Assembly: GCF_034263275.1 (NCBI RefSeq)
Contig: NZ_CP139559.1
Span: 5,022,001 to 5,086,000, forward strand
Direction: 5' to 3'
Source: Mucilaginibacter sp. cycad4
Lineage (GTDB): Bacteria > Bacteroidota > Bacteroidia > Sphingobacteriales > Sphingobacteriaceae
DNA: 64,000 nucleotides
This document shows, piece after piece, positions 31,612-39,800 of this stretch; position 1 is the first letter of the stretch, and every line of letters starts with the position of its first letter. The notes under the pieces are model-generated. The model was not told the origin of the DNA, did no database searches, and worked only from the letters and a program-made list of their open reading frames with translations. The position numbers were made by a program, and so were the translations under genes.

Positions 31612-34600
31612 CTAAGGGGGCGGTATTCTACCATGATGCTTCGCTCTTCCTTTCTTAGCCAGCAGAAATTTATAAAGGAAGTAATACGTGACCATTTCCT
31701 GCTTCCTCGGCTCGTCCGTAAATATCCGGTTGACATGCATATGCACGATACTGCTTAAAAATTGATTTTTTTCCGGAGTGTCACCGGCACGGTTTTGTGC
31801 CAGATCGCGGATGGTCCGGAGAAAATGCCTGGTCGATTTCCATTTAGCGCTTAAATACTTTTCATTGCTTTCCACTAATGCCGCTTCGATTTCCTTTTGA
31901 AGCTTACGGTATTTACGGTCAAGCTCCACATGGAGCTTCGTAACCTTAAACTCGGTTAAAAAACGAGCATAGCTTTGATAACAAAAAAATACCAGGTCCT
32001 CATCCTCCTGGATGAAATTACGCAGTATTTCGAGGGTAGATCTCAATGCGAATAGAAATAGAACGCTTGGGCCGGTAATCGAACTGATCGCCTGCAGCAC
32101 CAGTTCGCTGCTTGCCCAGAAAAATATCTCTGTTTTTTCAATACCGGCGTAATGATAGCGTTCCAGCTCCCTGCTGTAAACATCGACCTGGTACTCCCGT
32201 ACCACATGCTGCCTGATCCGGTCTTCCAGTTTCACTTTAAATGCGCCTAAAACTTCATTGATATCCCTGCGATCGACCAGCATGCGTACCCGGAGATGCG
32301 GTGCATGGTCTTCATAGCGAACAAAGAACCATCGCCGGATCTTTCCATGGCTGAACCTTTTGCGGAGGATCGGCCGCAATTTCAAAAGTAGCCGCGAAGC
32401 GCTGATTTTAGGGGCGTAAATCTTAAGATAAAGCCATTCGGAACCCGGAATATATTTACGGCGGGATCCGCGCCGTTCTCCCGAATGATGTTTAAAAATT
32501 GCTGATGGCGGAAGTTTGAACACTTCATCGGGCAGCAGGTACGCATTATATTGCCGGACCTGCTCACCAGTGATTACCTCCTTTAAAACGACCTCACTTT
32601 TATTTCGGATACAATGCAGGAAGAAGATCGCTTCCGGCGGGTTCCGCAAACCGAAATGAAGGTGCTGATCTCCTTCTGCAATCGCGATTACATCAGGTAT
32701 GCGGAGTTCTTCGCACAAGATTTGCAGTTGCTGCAGGTTTTTCTCCATCGAAGCTGTACCGAGCTTATTGAGCTGCGCTTCCCTGATCACCCAGGTCGCT
32801 GCGAACAGGATCGTTTCTCCAAATTCGACTCTCGGGTAAAATCCGAGTCCGGGGAAAAATTGGCGTAGATCGAGAACTAAGCTATTTCTCCCATACTGGT
32901 AAGGAATATCCGCCAGAAAACGAAATAAGGGTAACTTGTTAAGGCTGTGATTATAGGCCGAAGTCAGCCGGGGCACCACCACCTTTTGATGCTTTTTGGA
33001 GTATAGAAAAACCTGATGGGTATGAACTGCGACGCACAGGTCGGACAATTCTAGTTGCCGCTCAACCGGCAGCAGCGAAACAGCGCTTACCGGTAATTCA
33101 TATTGCCAGATCTGCTCCCGCCTGTTGATGTTATCCGTATGCGGATCAGAAAGATGGAGGAGTTCCGCGAAGATCACACCCGGGTTTTGCGCTTCCTGGT
33201 TTTTGGCCATCGCCTTTGCTGCCTCGGTGATGGCCGGGTCGCCGACCGTAAAACGGCCCAAAAGTGCAGGTGCGTTGTTTCCGCCCGCACTTTCGATCAC
33301 CACCTGCTGACCCGCCAGCCTGAAAAGCACTGACATCCCAAGCACTGCAGGTGGTTTTTGCCCGCTTTGCAACCCTGTAAGATCATCCGCTTGCAGGTGA
33401 ATGACATGGGTTTGCCGGAATTGGTCGCCATGCCAGCGCTCCAGCAGCAGGCTGTGTCCGGCCGTCCATACCATCGAATCTTCAACAGGGGTATTGAGCG
33501 GAATGTGTAAAGTTTCCAGCAAAGGATGATGCTGGTCGGATTCAGGGACATGATAGCCAATGCCGGCTTCAGGATCGAGGGCGGTAAGCAAGGGAATACA
33601 TTGCCCTTCGAAATAGGTGTTGAACTGCCTGGCGAAAGCCTGCATCGCGGTGTTTTTCACATCCGGGACAAGAACGGAAAGCGCATCAATACCGGACGCA
33701 ATCTGGGATTGAATCGAGCTGCTCAGGACTTCCCCGGTTGAAAAACGGTGAAGAATGACACTCAATTCTTCCTTCACATGCTCCCGGGCAGGCTGTGGAA
33801 GATAAGCCCGTAAGTCTGATTTTAATTGCCTGATGTATTGCTCTTCAACGATGTGCTCCCTGAAAAGTTTTCCGGAAACAGCTTGCATCCGTTCATTGGC
33901 GTGCTGTTCGAAAAAATCCGCGCCCGTGATATTGCAACGGCTCCTGTCCAGCAAGATTTGGGCGTCAATGAGGAACTCCAGATAGGCATCGGCTTCATCA
34001 GGTGAGCATCCGGCTTCCATACCGATAAAGTCAATAAGTTCGTTCCCGCTCTTACCGCCGTGGCAAAAACTTAACAGGTCGCCAAGCAGTTTCGAAAAAG
34101 CTATAGATTGCAGGCTGTAATTCCGGATGCTGAAGTTTTCATTAAGCCCGCTTCTCAGGAACCGGAATTCATGCAGAACCCGGTACACACTGGGATTCGG
34201 ATCAAAGATCGCCTCCGCAGTTGCATTTTCCTTTGTTGTCCCTGCTGCAAGTGCTGCCTGATAATGCTGGTCAGCGCGAATAACAGGGTAATAACGGACC
34301 TCAGCTTCGCCGGAAACAGGATCATCGTCCCATTGCGCAAGCGTAACCGAAGAAAAAAGGCCAAACGGTGTCGGCCGGAAACAGAAACGGTTGTAATACT
34401 TCAGCAGGGTTAATTGCTGTTTGTCAGACAAAAGATCCGGACGAAAGCCGGATTGCTCAAGCCTGCCATAAAAAACGGGCGATGCCAGCAAGACCGCCGT
34501 TCGAAAAAGAGGGTCGGCAACGATCGCCGCCAGGTCCGTGGTATAATCGGAGCTGTTCCGCCTTGGCATCCTCAGCAGTAAATCCCGGGCAAAATTATAT

Positions 34601-34614
34601 CTCATAAGCAACAT
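31612..34614 (-). CDS. lanB: Class I lanthipeptide dehydratase (LanB)
   Basis: A 1000-residue LanB protein, full length. The N-terminal glutamylation domain starts with RYNFARDLLLRMPRRN and LTLLKYYNRFCFRPTPFGLF, the start pattern of the Lant_dehydr_N family. The C-terminal elimination domain (about residues 725-990) begins GSEWLYLKIYAPKISASRLL, has RRWFFVRYEDHAPHLRVRML with the conserved arginines, and RYHYAGIEKTEIFFWASSEL. LanB dehydrates Ser/Thr of a precursor through glutamyl-tRNA-dependent esters. An in-frame ATG at 34605 (RYNFAR as second residue) is the more typical start. No LanC, protease or transporter gene is near. The gene is convergent with the regulator gene. Confidence 0.9.
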   Translation of the reverse strand: MLLMRYNFARDLLLRMPRRNSSDYTTDLAAIVADPLFRTAVLLASPVFYGRLEQSGFRPDLLSDKQQLTLLKYYNRFCFRPTPFGLFSSVTLAQWDDDPVSGEAEVRYYPVIRADQHYQAALAAGTTKENATAEAIFDPNPSVYRVLHEFRFLRSGLNENFSIRNYSLQSIAFSKLLGDLLSFCHGGKSGNELIDFIGMEAGCSPDEADAYLEFLIDAQILLDRSRCNITGADFFEQHANERMQAVSGKLFREHIVEEQYIRQLKSDLRAYLPQPAREHVKEELSVILHRFSTGEVLSSSIQSQIASGIDALSVLVPDVKNTAMQAFARQFNTYFEGQCIPLLTALDPEAGIGYHVPESDQHHPLLETLHIPLNTPVEDSMVWTAGHSLLLERWHGDQFRQTHVIHLQADDLTGLQSGQKPPAVLGMSVLFRLAGQQVVIESAGGNNAPALLGRFTVGDPAITEAAKAMAKNQEAQNPGVIFAELLHLSDPHTDNINRREQIWQYELPVSAVSLLPVERQLELSDLCVAVHTHQVFLYSKKHQKVVVPRLTSAYNHSLNKLPLFRFLADIPYQYGRNSLVLDLRQFFPGLGFYPRVEFGETILFAATWVIREAQLNKLGTASMEKNLQQLQILCEELRIPDVIAIAEGDQHLHFGLRNPPEAIFFLHCIRNKSEVVLKEVITGEQVRQYNAYLLPDEVFKLPPSAIFKHHSGERRGSRRKYIPGSEWLYLKIYAPKISASRLLLKLRPILRKRFSHGKIRRWFFVRYEDHAPHLRVRMLVDRRDINEVLGAFKVKLEDRIRQHVVREYQVDVYSRELERYHYAGIEKTEIFFWASSELVLQAISSITGPSVLFLFALRSTLEILRNFIQEDEDLVFFCYQSYARFLTEFKVTKLHVELDRKYRKLQKEIEAALVESNEKYLSAKWKSTRHFLRTIRDLAQNRAGDTPEKNQFLSSIVHMHVNRIFTDEPRKQEMVTYYFLYKFLLAKKGRAKHHGRIPPP

Positions 34615-35211
34615 TTAAATCACGTATAAAATATTAAATGTCATACAGACAATTAATACCTGTTTTGATGTCCCGTATTAAATTTAATTTCCCGGGAACA
34701 TCGTTGCAGGGATGGGGAAGACGCTTTTCCAAATTGGGAGATAATAGGCCGCAGTGCCAGCAATGTCCTGCAGGCGGATTGCCGGCAAAAGCATCATGTC
34801 ATTCCTGCCTTTGTATCCTGAAGCGCTCTAAAGACGGTTACCGCGGATTTGCCGGCTGTTTTCGCCAGAAACGGATAAAAAGGCCAGCGAAGGTTTTGCC
34901 CGCGGCAGAAAGACCCGGTCATCATCCGTAAAAGATCTGGAAAGCGGAAACAGGTAAACTCGGCTGTTGAGCAGCAAGGCGATGATGTCACAGCTGGTAT
35001 TCCGCGCGATAGCGCTGCTGCCAAACACGAACAAAAGAAAGACAATGGTAACCACGATCTGCAAGGCACACCTTAAGGAATGAGGACTGCGACGTACCCT
35101 ATCAACCGCGTCAATGGCAGATTGGACAACCTCCTGCGCTGGTTCCGTCGATGAACGCGCTCACATTCGTAATTCATGATCTGGGCCTAAACCTTCCGGA
35201 TTAACATTTAT
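34615..35211. other. Junction between RiPP locus and polysaccharide locus
   Basis: No firm gene is seen. A minus-strand frame at 34828-35064 (78 codons) has a signal-peptide-like start (MQIVVTIVFLLFVFGSSAIA) but overlaps others and has no recognisable family. A plus-strand frame at 34638-34931 is not convincing. It may hold the promoter of lanB and the boundary of the mobile region. Confidence 0.4.
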
Positions 35212-35261
35212 ACTAAAGAAATGCCGGATACATTGATCAATGTATCCGGCATTTCTTTAGT
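35212..35261. repeat. Perfect 50-bp palindrome, terminator-like
   Basis: Bases 35212-35261 read identically on both strands: 25-base arms, no spacer, centre at TGATCA (35234-35239). Each arm contains AAAGAAATGCCGGATAC. The stop codon of the GH5 gene lies in the arm. In RNA it would form a very long hairpin and could end transcription of the GH5 operon, although no clean U run follows. Confidence 0.85.
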
Positions 35262-36714
35262 TTTCGCCTTTATTGAGTGCCGTGATCGTACGCTGATCCT
35301 TTACTGTATAATTTACCCGGTCTAAAGCGCCGCCGGTGTCCCAGTAAAATGGCAGCATCCCGCTGGCTTTTGCCTGTTTAGTGATGTAAGTGAGCCAATA
35401 ATCGATGGCATCATTATGCGTTGCCAGATCCAAAGGAACATGCGATGTATTGCCGCGCCTATAGGCTCCGTATTCGCCCAACAACACCGGAATACCCTTA
35501 TCTGCAAATTTTGTCTTCATTTTATTAAAGGCGGAATTTACATCGCTTTCTTCGCCCCATGTAGCATTCCGGTCAGGTTCTATGGTAGAATGATGGCCTG
35601 CTCCCCAGTAATAAAACATCTTACCCCAGCTTGCATCCCCATCCATGAGACAGAACTGGTAAGGGGTGTAGTAATGTACCTCGACCATCATTCGGGATGC
35701 TACCTTGTCCTGAGGAAGGGATGTCATCAGATCATTGGTTTCACCAATATCGGTTGAGGGTCCCTGAACAACTAATGTGCGGTAACTGTTCCTGCCACCT
35801 GTGGCTCGCACTGCATTGATAAAAGTTTGATGATAGCTATTAAGTATTGTCATTTTTGCTGCATCATCTACATTTGGTTCATTGGCACTGGCAAACATCA
35901 AGTGTTCATCAAAATCGCGCATAGTCGTTGCAATTTGTTCCCATAGTGCCTTTTGTTTAGCGTTCACAGAATCCTGCTTTGCCGCCGTTACGTTATTCTC
36001 CAACCAGCCACCGTCCCAATGGATGTTTAGTAATACGTACATGTCATTGTTTACACAATACCCTACTATTTCTTTTACCCGTTTTAACCAGTTCGGATCT
36101 ATCTGTGCAGTAGCTGGGTTACTTAGATGTCCCCAATTCCATGCGCATGGAAGACGTATGGCATTAAACCCCTGTTGTTTTACAAATTTGATATAGTCTT
36201 CAGTAATAGCAGGGTTACCCCAGGCTGTTTCTCCGCCCGGAGCTTCCAGTGTATTACCGATATTCCACCCCAGCTTTATCTTAGCTGCAAGCTGAACGGC
36301 ATTTCTGCTCATTCCGCTCGCGTCGGCGGCCTTGGGCGATGTGTTATAACTGGGATAGATGTTAGAAGTTTGCAATACTTTTAAAGTCCTCGCCTGGCCA
36401 TTGGAAGAGTTTATGGTTATTGTACTTGAACGTGTTGATCCGTTCACGTTTTGTGATAATGTTGTTAAATGAATAACAGTATTACCGTGGCTGCCGGATG
36501 TGTTATCTAATTGCAACCAGGAAGAACCCGGATTAACGATATTCCATTTAGCATTACAGCTAACAGAAAAATCCTGTGTCCCGCCTTCAGCTGTAAAAGT
36601 TAAGGCCGTTTGGCTTACTGTTAGTTCCGCCGGCGCGTTGTTTGTCTTTTTGCAGGACAAAAGCGATATTATCGCAGACAATATTAATAATTTTAAAAAA
36701 TACATTTTTTTCAT
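35257..36714 (-). CDS. BACON-GH5 endo-glucanase/xyloglucanase, lipoprotein
   Basis: A 485-residue cell-surface lipoprotein (signal ending LLSCKK, C21) with a BACON domain (about 30-117, FSVSCNAKWNIVNPGSSWLQ) and a GH5 catalytic domain (about 140-480). The acid/base is E279 in SANEPNVDD and the nucleophile E414 in LLGEYGAYRRG. GKIRLPCAWN-type (NAIRLPCAWNWGH) and NIHWDGGW motifs fit GH5 subfamily 4. BACON-GH5_4 proteins are the surface endo-xyloglucanases of Bacteroides XyG loci, so xyloglucan or another beta-1,4-glucan is the likely substrate. It is 3' of the SGBP, SusD and SusC genes in the same orientation. The subfamily is judged by eye. Confidence 0.85.
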   Translation of the reverse strand: MKKMYFLKLLILSAIISLLSCKKTNNAPAELTVSQTALTFTAEGGTQDFSVSCNAKWNIVNPGSSWLQLDNTSGSHGNTVIHLTTLSQNVNGSTRSSTITINSSNGQARTLKVLQTSNIYPSYNTSPKAADASGMSRNAVQLAAKIKLGWNIGNTLEAPGGETAWGNPAITEDYIKFVKQQGFNAIRLPCAWNWGHLSNPATAQIDPNWLKRVKEIVGYCVNNDMYVLLNIHWDGGWLENNVTAAKQDSVNAKQKALWEQIATTMRDFDEHLMFASANEPNVDDAAKMTILNSYHQTFINAVRATGGRNSYRTLVVQGPSTDIGETNDLMTSLPQDKVASRMMVEVHYYTPYQFCLMDGDASWGKMFYYWGAGHHSTIEPDRNATWGEESDVNSAFNKMKTKFADKGIPVLLGEYGAYRRGNTSHVPLDLATHNDAIDYWLTYITKQAKASGMLPFYWDTGGALDRVNYTVKDQRTITALNKGEN

Positions 36715-36929
36715 TTTATTACGTTAAAATGGGTTAATCTTACCGGCCTATTTTTGCCGAGAAATTCTTATCCGACTTTTATATTTATAGAATTTTATCA
36801 CTTTATCATTGCTGTTCAAGTCTTTCGTGTGTATACTAAATAGGTTAGCTGTTTATTGATGCCTGTGAAAAATGCCGGGACCATATGTTAAGGCCCCAGG
36901 CATTTACTTATTAATCAACTAACTCTCTC

Positions 36930-38144
36930 TTATTTAATTCTTACTATCCTGATATTGTCAACAGCTGCCTCGAAATTTTGAACCGTATTTGCCCCGTCAT
37001 TAATAAATGTTATGTTGATGGCGCCGGCCCCTGTTGAACCAAGCAAATCTGTAAGCTTTGGTGCAGGAAAACCTTTATCATCTACAAAATTTGACAATGG
37101 GATAATAACTGTTTGCCAACCCTTTGTAACAAACGGAGCAATTGCCCCTGTAGCCGTTTTCCATGGGTGATAAAGGGCTGTATAGGTATATGAGTAATCT
37201 TTTAAAATCTTGAACGAGCCGGTTGACCATGGCTTGCTAACCGATATTTCGAACTTTAAAGCATAATGGCTTACAGTATCATTCAAGTTGGCCTGAGGCA
37301 CCCATTGCGCTGCGTTGGTATTAATTGACCGGCCATAGTTCCACCAGGAGTAATCGTACTGTGAAAGATTTAATGCTTGCATTACACCGTAATAACCGGT
37401 GTTACCAGGGTAATCAGAAGAACTGTTGGATGTACCAGAACCCCACGAAAAATTATTAATGTTATCATAATTATTCAATACACCGGTTATAAAATTGTGT
37501 ACCGGATAAACTGTCGAGGCCTTACCCGATTTTGTTTCAACACTCACAATGCCGCCGGTTTGAGTAACGCTCCCTGGTACTACAAAGCTGAGGCTGGTAC
37601 CATCATTTGACGCTTTATAGTTGTTAACATTAATCCCGGCATAGGTGACGCTCTTAATAAAGAAGAAGCTAAACCCTTTAATTTTAACCGAGTCGCCGGG
37701 ATTGGCGTCTTCGTTAGAAATACCCGAAATGGTTGGCGCAGGGGCAACTATAGGAAATGAAAACGTAGTTTGCCCGTGATTCGTAATGTATTGTATGGTA
37801 TTCAGTTTATCTGAAGGTACTGAAGGAAACGCGATAACTGCCGGTATCAGTACGATCGCACTGGTATCTGAAAACCAGGCATCATTAAAAGAGCCTTTAA
37901 CGCCATCGAAATTAATTGAAAGAGCGCCTTTTAGATTTTTACCCGATATAACGATCCACTGACCTGTCCCCACACTGCTTAAAAGCGAATCACCGGGATG
38001 GGCTACGTAATTACGTATGGCGGTAATTACCGGAGCCCCTTTTGATGCTGATGATGCATCCTTTTTACAGCCGTATTGGGTAAATGCGGCTGCAGCAAGC
38101 AACGCAAGCAGCAAACAGCTTTTGATATTTTTTAGTTTTTTCAT
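36930..38144 (-). CDS. Surface glycan-binding lipoprotein (IPT/TIG type)
   Basis: A 404-residue lipoprotein (signal ending TQYGCKK, C26). Two or three Ig-like IPT/TIG repeats make up the N-terminal half: the first begins PVITAIRNYVAHPGDSLLSS and the next PTISGISNEDANPGDSVKIK. The C-terminal half has a jelly-roll carbohydrate-binding domain with many aromatics (YDYSWWNYGRSIN, YTYTALYHPWKTATGA) and the end IPLSNFVDDKGFP. Such proteins sit next to SusD and help catch the polysaccharide. Its place between SusD and the GH5 gene agrees with SGBP-B of xyloglucan-type loci. Confidence 0.8.
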   Translation of the reverse strand: MKKLKNIKSCLLLALLAAAAFTQYGCKKDASSASKGAPVITAIRNYVAHPGDSLLSSVGTGQWIVISGKNLKGALSINFDGVKGSFNDAWFSDTSAIVLIPAVIAFPSVPSDKLNTIQYITNHGQTTFSFPIVAPAPTISGISNEDANPGDSVKIKGFSFFFIKSVTYAGINVNNYKASNDGTSLSFVVPGSVTQTGGIVSVETKSGKASTVYPVHNFITGVLNNYDNINNFSWGSGTSNSSSDYPGNTGYYGVMQALNLSQYDYSWWNYGRSINTNAAQWVPQANLNDTVSHYALKFEISVSKPWSTGSFKILKDYSYTYTALYHPWKTATGAIAPFVTKGWQTVIIPLSNFVDDKGFPAPKLTDLLGSTGAGAINITFINDGANTVQNFEAAVDNIRIVRIK

Positions 38145-38174
38145 GATTTTAAGAATTATCTAATGACTTGAATT

Positions 38175-39791
38175 CTACTTATAATAAGGTACAGGAGGCT
38201 CCAGCAACTTAGGATCGGCTGTCTGATCATTTGCCGGTATAGGCAGGGTAAATGTATTAATGGTTGGCGGGGTGATAGGGCCGGTAGGCTGAGGTTTTTT
38301 AATTCCTGTGGCCGGATCATAAGTAAACAACGACCGTGGCACATACCTGTTATTGGGATCCGGATCATTGGTGAGGGTTGTCTGAACTTGAAGTACAAAA
38401 ACCGCTTTTTGAGGATCGTAGTAAGAAAGGCGCACCAGATCAAACCAATACTGGCCTTCAAAGGCCAGCTCAATCCTTCTTTCCTTCATGATAATATCGG
38501 GTGTAAGAACAGTAACTTTATCAACCCCTGCCCTTGTACGTACCGCATTAAAGTATTGTAAAGCGAGGGCATTGGTTGTAGAGGCATTATTACCTAATAA
38601 AGCTTCGGCGTATATTAAATATACATCTGCCAGGCGCAATATTGTATTGTGTTCAATTGACGACCCAAGATCCATGGTTGGTGAATTATTATCAGCAGCG
38701 GTACCCACCACGTGTTTTTTAACATTTACACCGGTAGCCGTATATCCGCCGCCTGCTGCGTTCAGCTCACGATATTTATCACCGGTGAGCATAAAAGTCG
38801 CTTTGCGGCGTACCGAATCCTGTGGTGTGTAGAGGTTTGCAAGATCTGTAGTAGGACCAATGGCCTGACCCCAGCCGCCTCCGCCTGTAACAAGGCTGCC
38901 GCTTGGCGCGAATTGAGCTTGTATGGAATTGCCTTGTCCGTACGGTACGCCCGGTGCCCACTGGAAAGCAAATAATGATTCGGAATTGTCATTAAATTGG
39001 GTCCGGAAGAGGTTGTAGTAGCTCGGCAAAAGTGTTAAACCGCTGGTATTGCACACGTTACCGGCATAGTAAGCAGCACTATCCAGGTCAGACTGGTTGC
39101 GTGATCCCTTCTGGTTCAAACCGGCCCTGGTTAAATAAACCTTTGCCAGCATACCCTGGGCAGACCATGTGGTAACACGGCCCGGCTGATCCGTTTTTGG
39201 TAAATTAGCCGCAGCATATCTTAAATCATTGATAATAAACCTGTAAACATCTTCAAGCTTATGACGTGGCACCAGCGGGTTAGCTATCAGCTTGTCGTTA
39301 TCTTCAATAATCGGTACTGCGCCCCATAACTGGGCCAGGTGAAAGTAGGATGCAGCCCGAATAAACCTTATTTCGCCAAGCGCGCCTGTTTTACTTTTTA
39401 TAGCCACGCTATCGGGCATTTTGGTGTTAATAGCTTTAATGTTAGTGTTACAATGGGCTATTACATTATAAAAACTTCTCCATGACTGGGCTAAATAGCT
39501 GTTTTGTGGCGTAATGGTAAAGGAAGTGAACTGAACCAAATCAGAGTTATACGGCTGAAGCATATTGCCGCTCATAATATCTCCAATACCCAGTAACGGG
39601 AAATTGTTCCAGCCGGCCCAGGGTAGGGCATAAAGCGCAGCTGTAGCCAATCTTAAATCTGACCCACTTTTATAAAAATTATCGGTTGTGATACCCGTTA
39701 AAGGAGGTCGTTTAAGATAATCTTTTTTGCAGCTGCTTATCACAACAATACTGATAACCAGTAAGGTTATATTTATTTTAATGCGTTTCAT
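38175..39791 (-). CDS. susD: SusD-like glycan-binding lipoprotein (first pair)
   Basis: A 538-residue SusD/RagB protein: lipoprotein signal ending VISSCKKDYL, the typical ITTDNFYKSGSDLRLATAAL start, a TPR-like helical scaffold (GEIRFIRAASYFHLAQLWG, AVPIIEDN), and the C-terminal SusD block with LRLADVYLIYAEALLGNNAS and AVRTRAGVDKV, ending with KERRIELAFEGQYWFDLVRL. It forms the lid on the partner SusC transporter and selects the glycan. The SusC gene precedes it by 9 bases, so they are one operon. Confidence 0.93.
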   Translation of the reverse strand: MKRIKINITLLVISIVVISSCKKDYLKRPPLTGITTDNFYKSGSDLRLATAALYALPWAGWNNFPLLGIGDIMSGNMLQPYNSDLVQFTSFTITPQNSYLAQSWRSFYNVIAHCNTNIKAINTKMPDSVAIKSKTGALGEIRFIRAASYFHLAQLWGAVPIIEDNDKLIANPLVPRHKLEDVYRFIINDLRYAAANLPKTDQPGRVTTWSAQGMLAKVYLTRAGLNQKGSRNQSDLDSAAYYAGNVCNTSGLTLLPSYYNLFRTQFNDNSESLFAFQWAPGVPYGQGNSIQAQFAPSGSLVTGGGGWGQAIGPTTDLANLYTPQDSVRRKATFMLTGDKYRELNAAGGGYTATGVNVKKHVVGTAADNNSPTMDLGSSIEHNTILRLADVYLIYAEALLGNNASTTNALALQYFNAVRTRAGVDKVTVLTPDIIMKERRIELAFEGQYWFDLVRLSYYDPQKAVFVLQVQTTLTNDPDPNNRYVPRSLFTYDPATGIKKPQPTGPITPPTINTFTLPIPANDQTADPKLLEPPVPYYK

Positions 39792-39800
39792 GATATTGAG

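Noticed and set aside
34638..34931. A 97-codon plus-strand frame upstream of lanB, considered as a second RiPP precursor
   Set aside because: Cysteines are scattered and the sequence lacks a Ser/Thr-rich end or leader; it points away from lanB and has no support.
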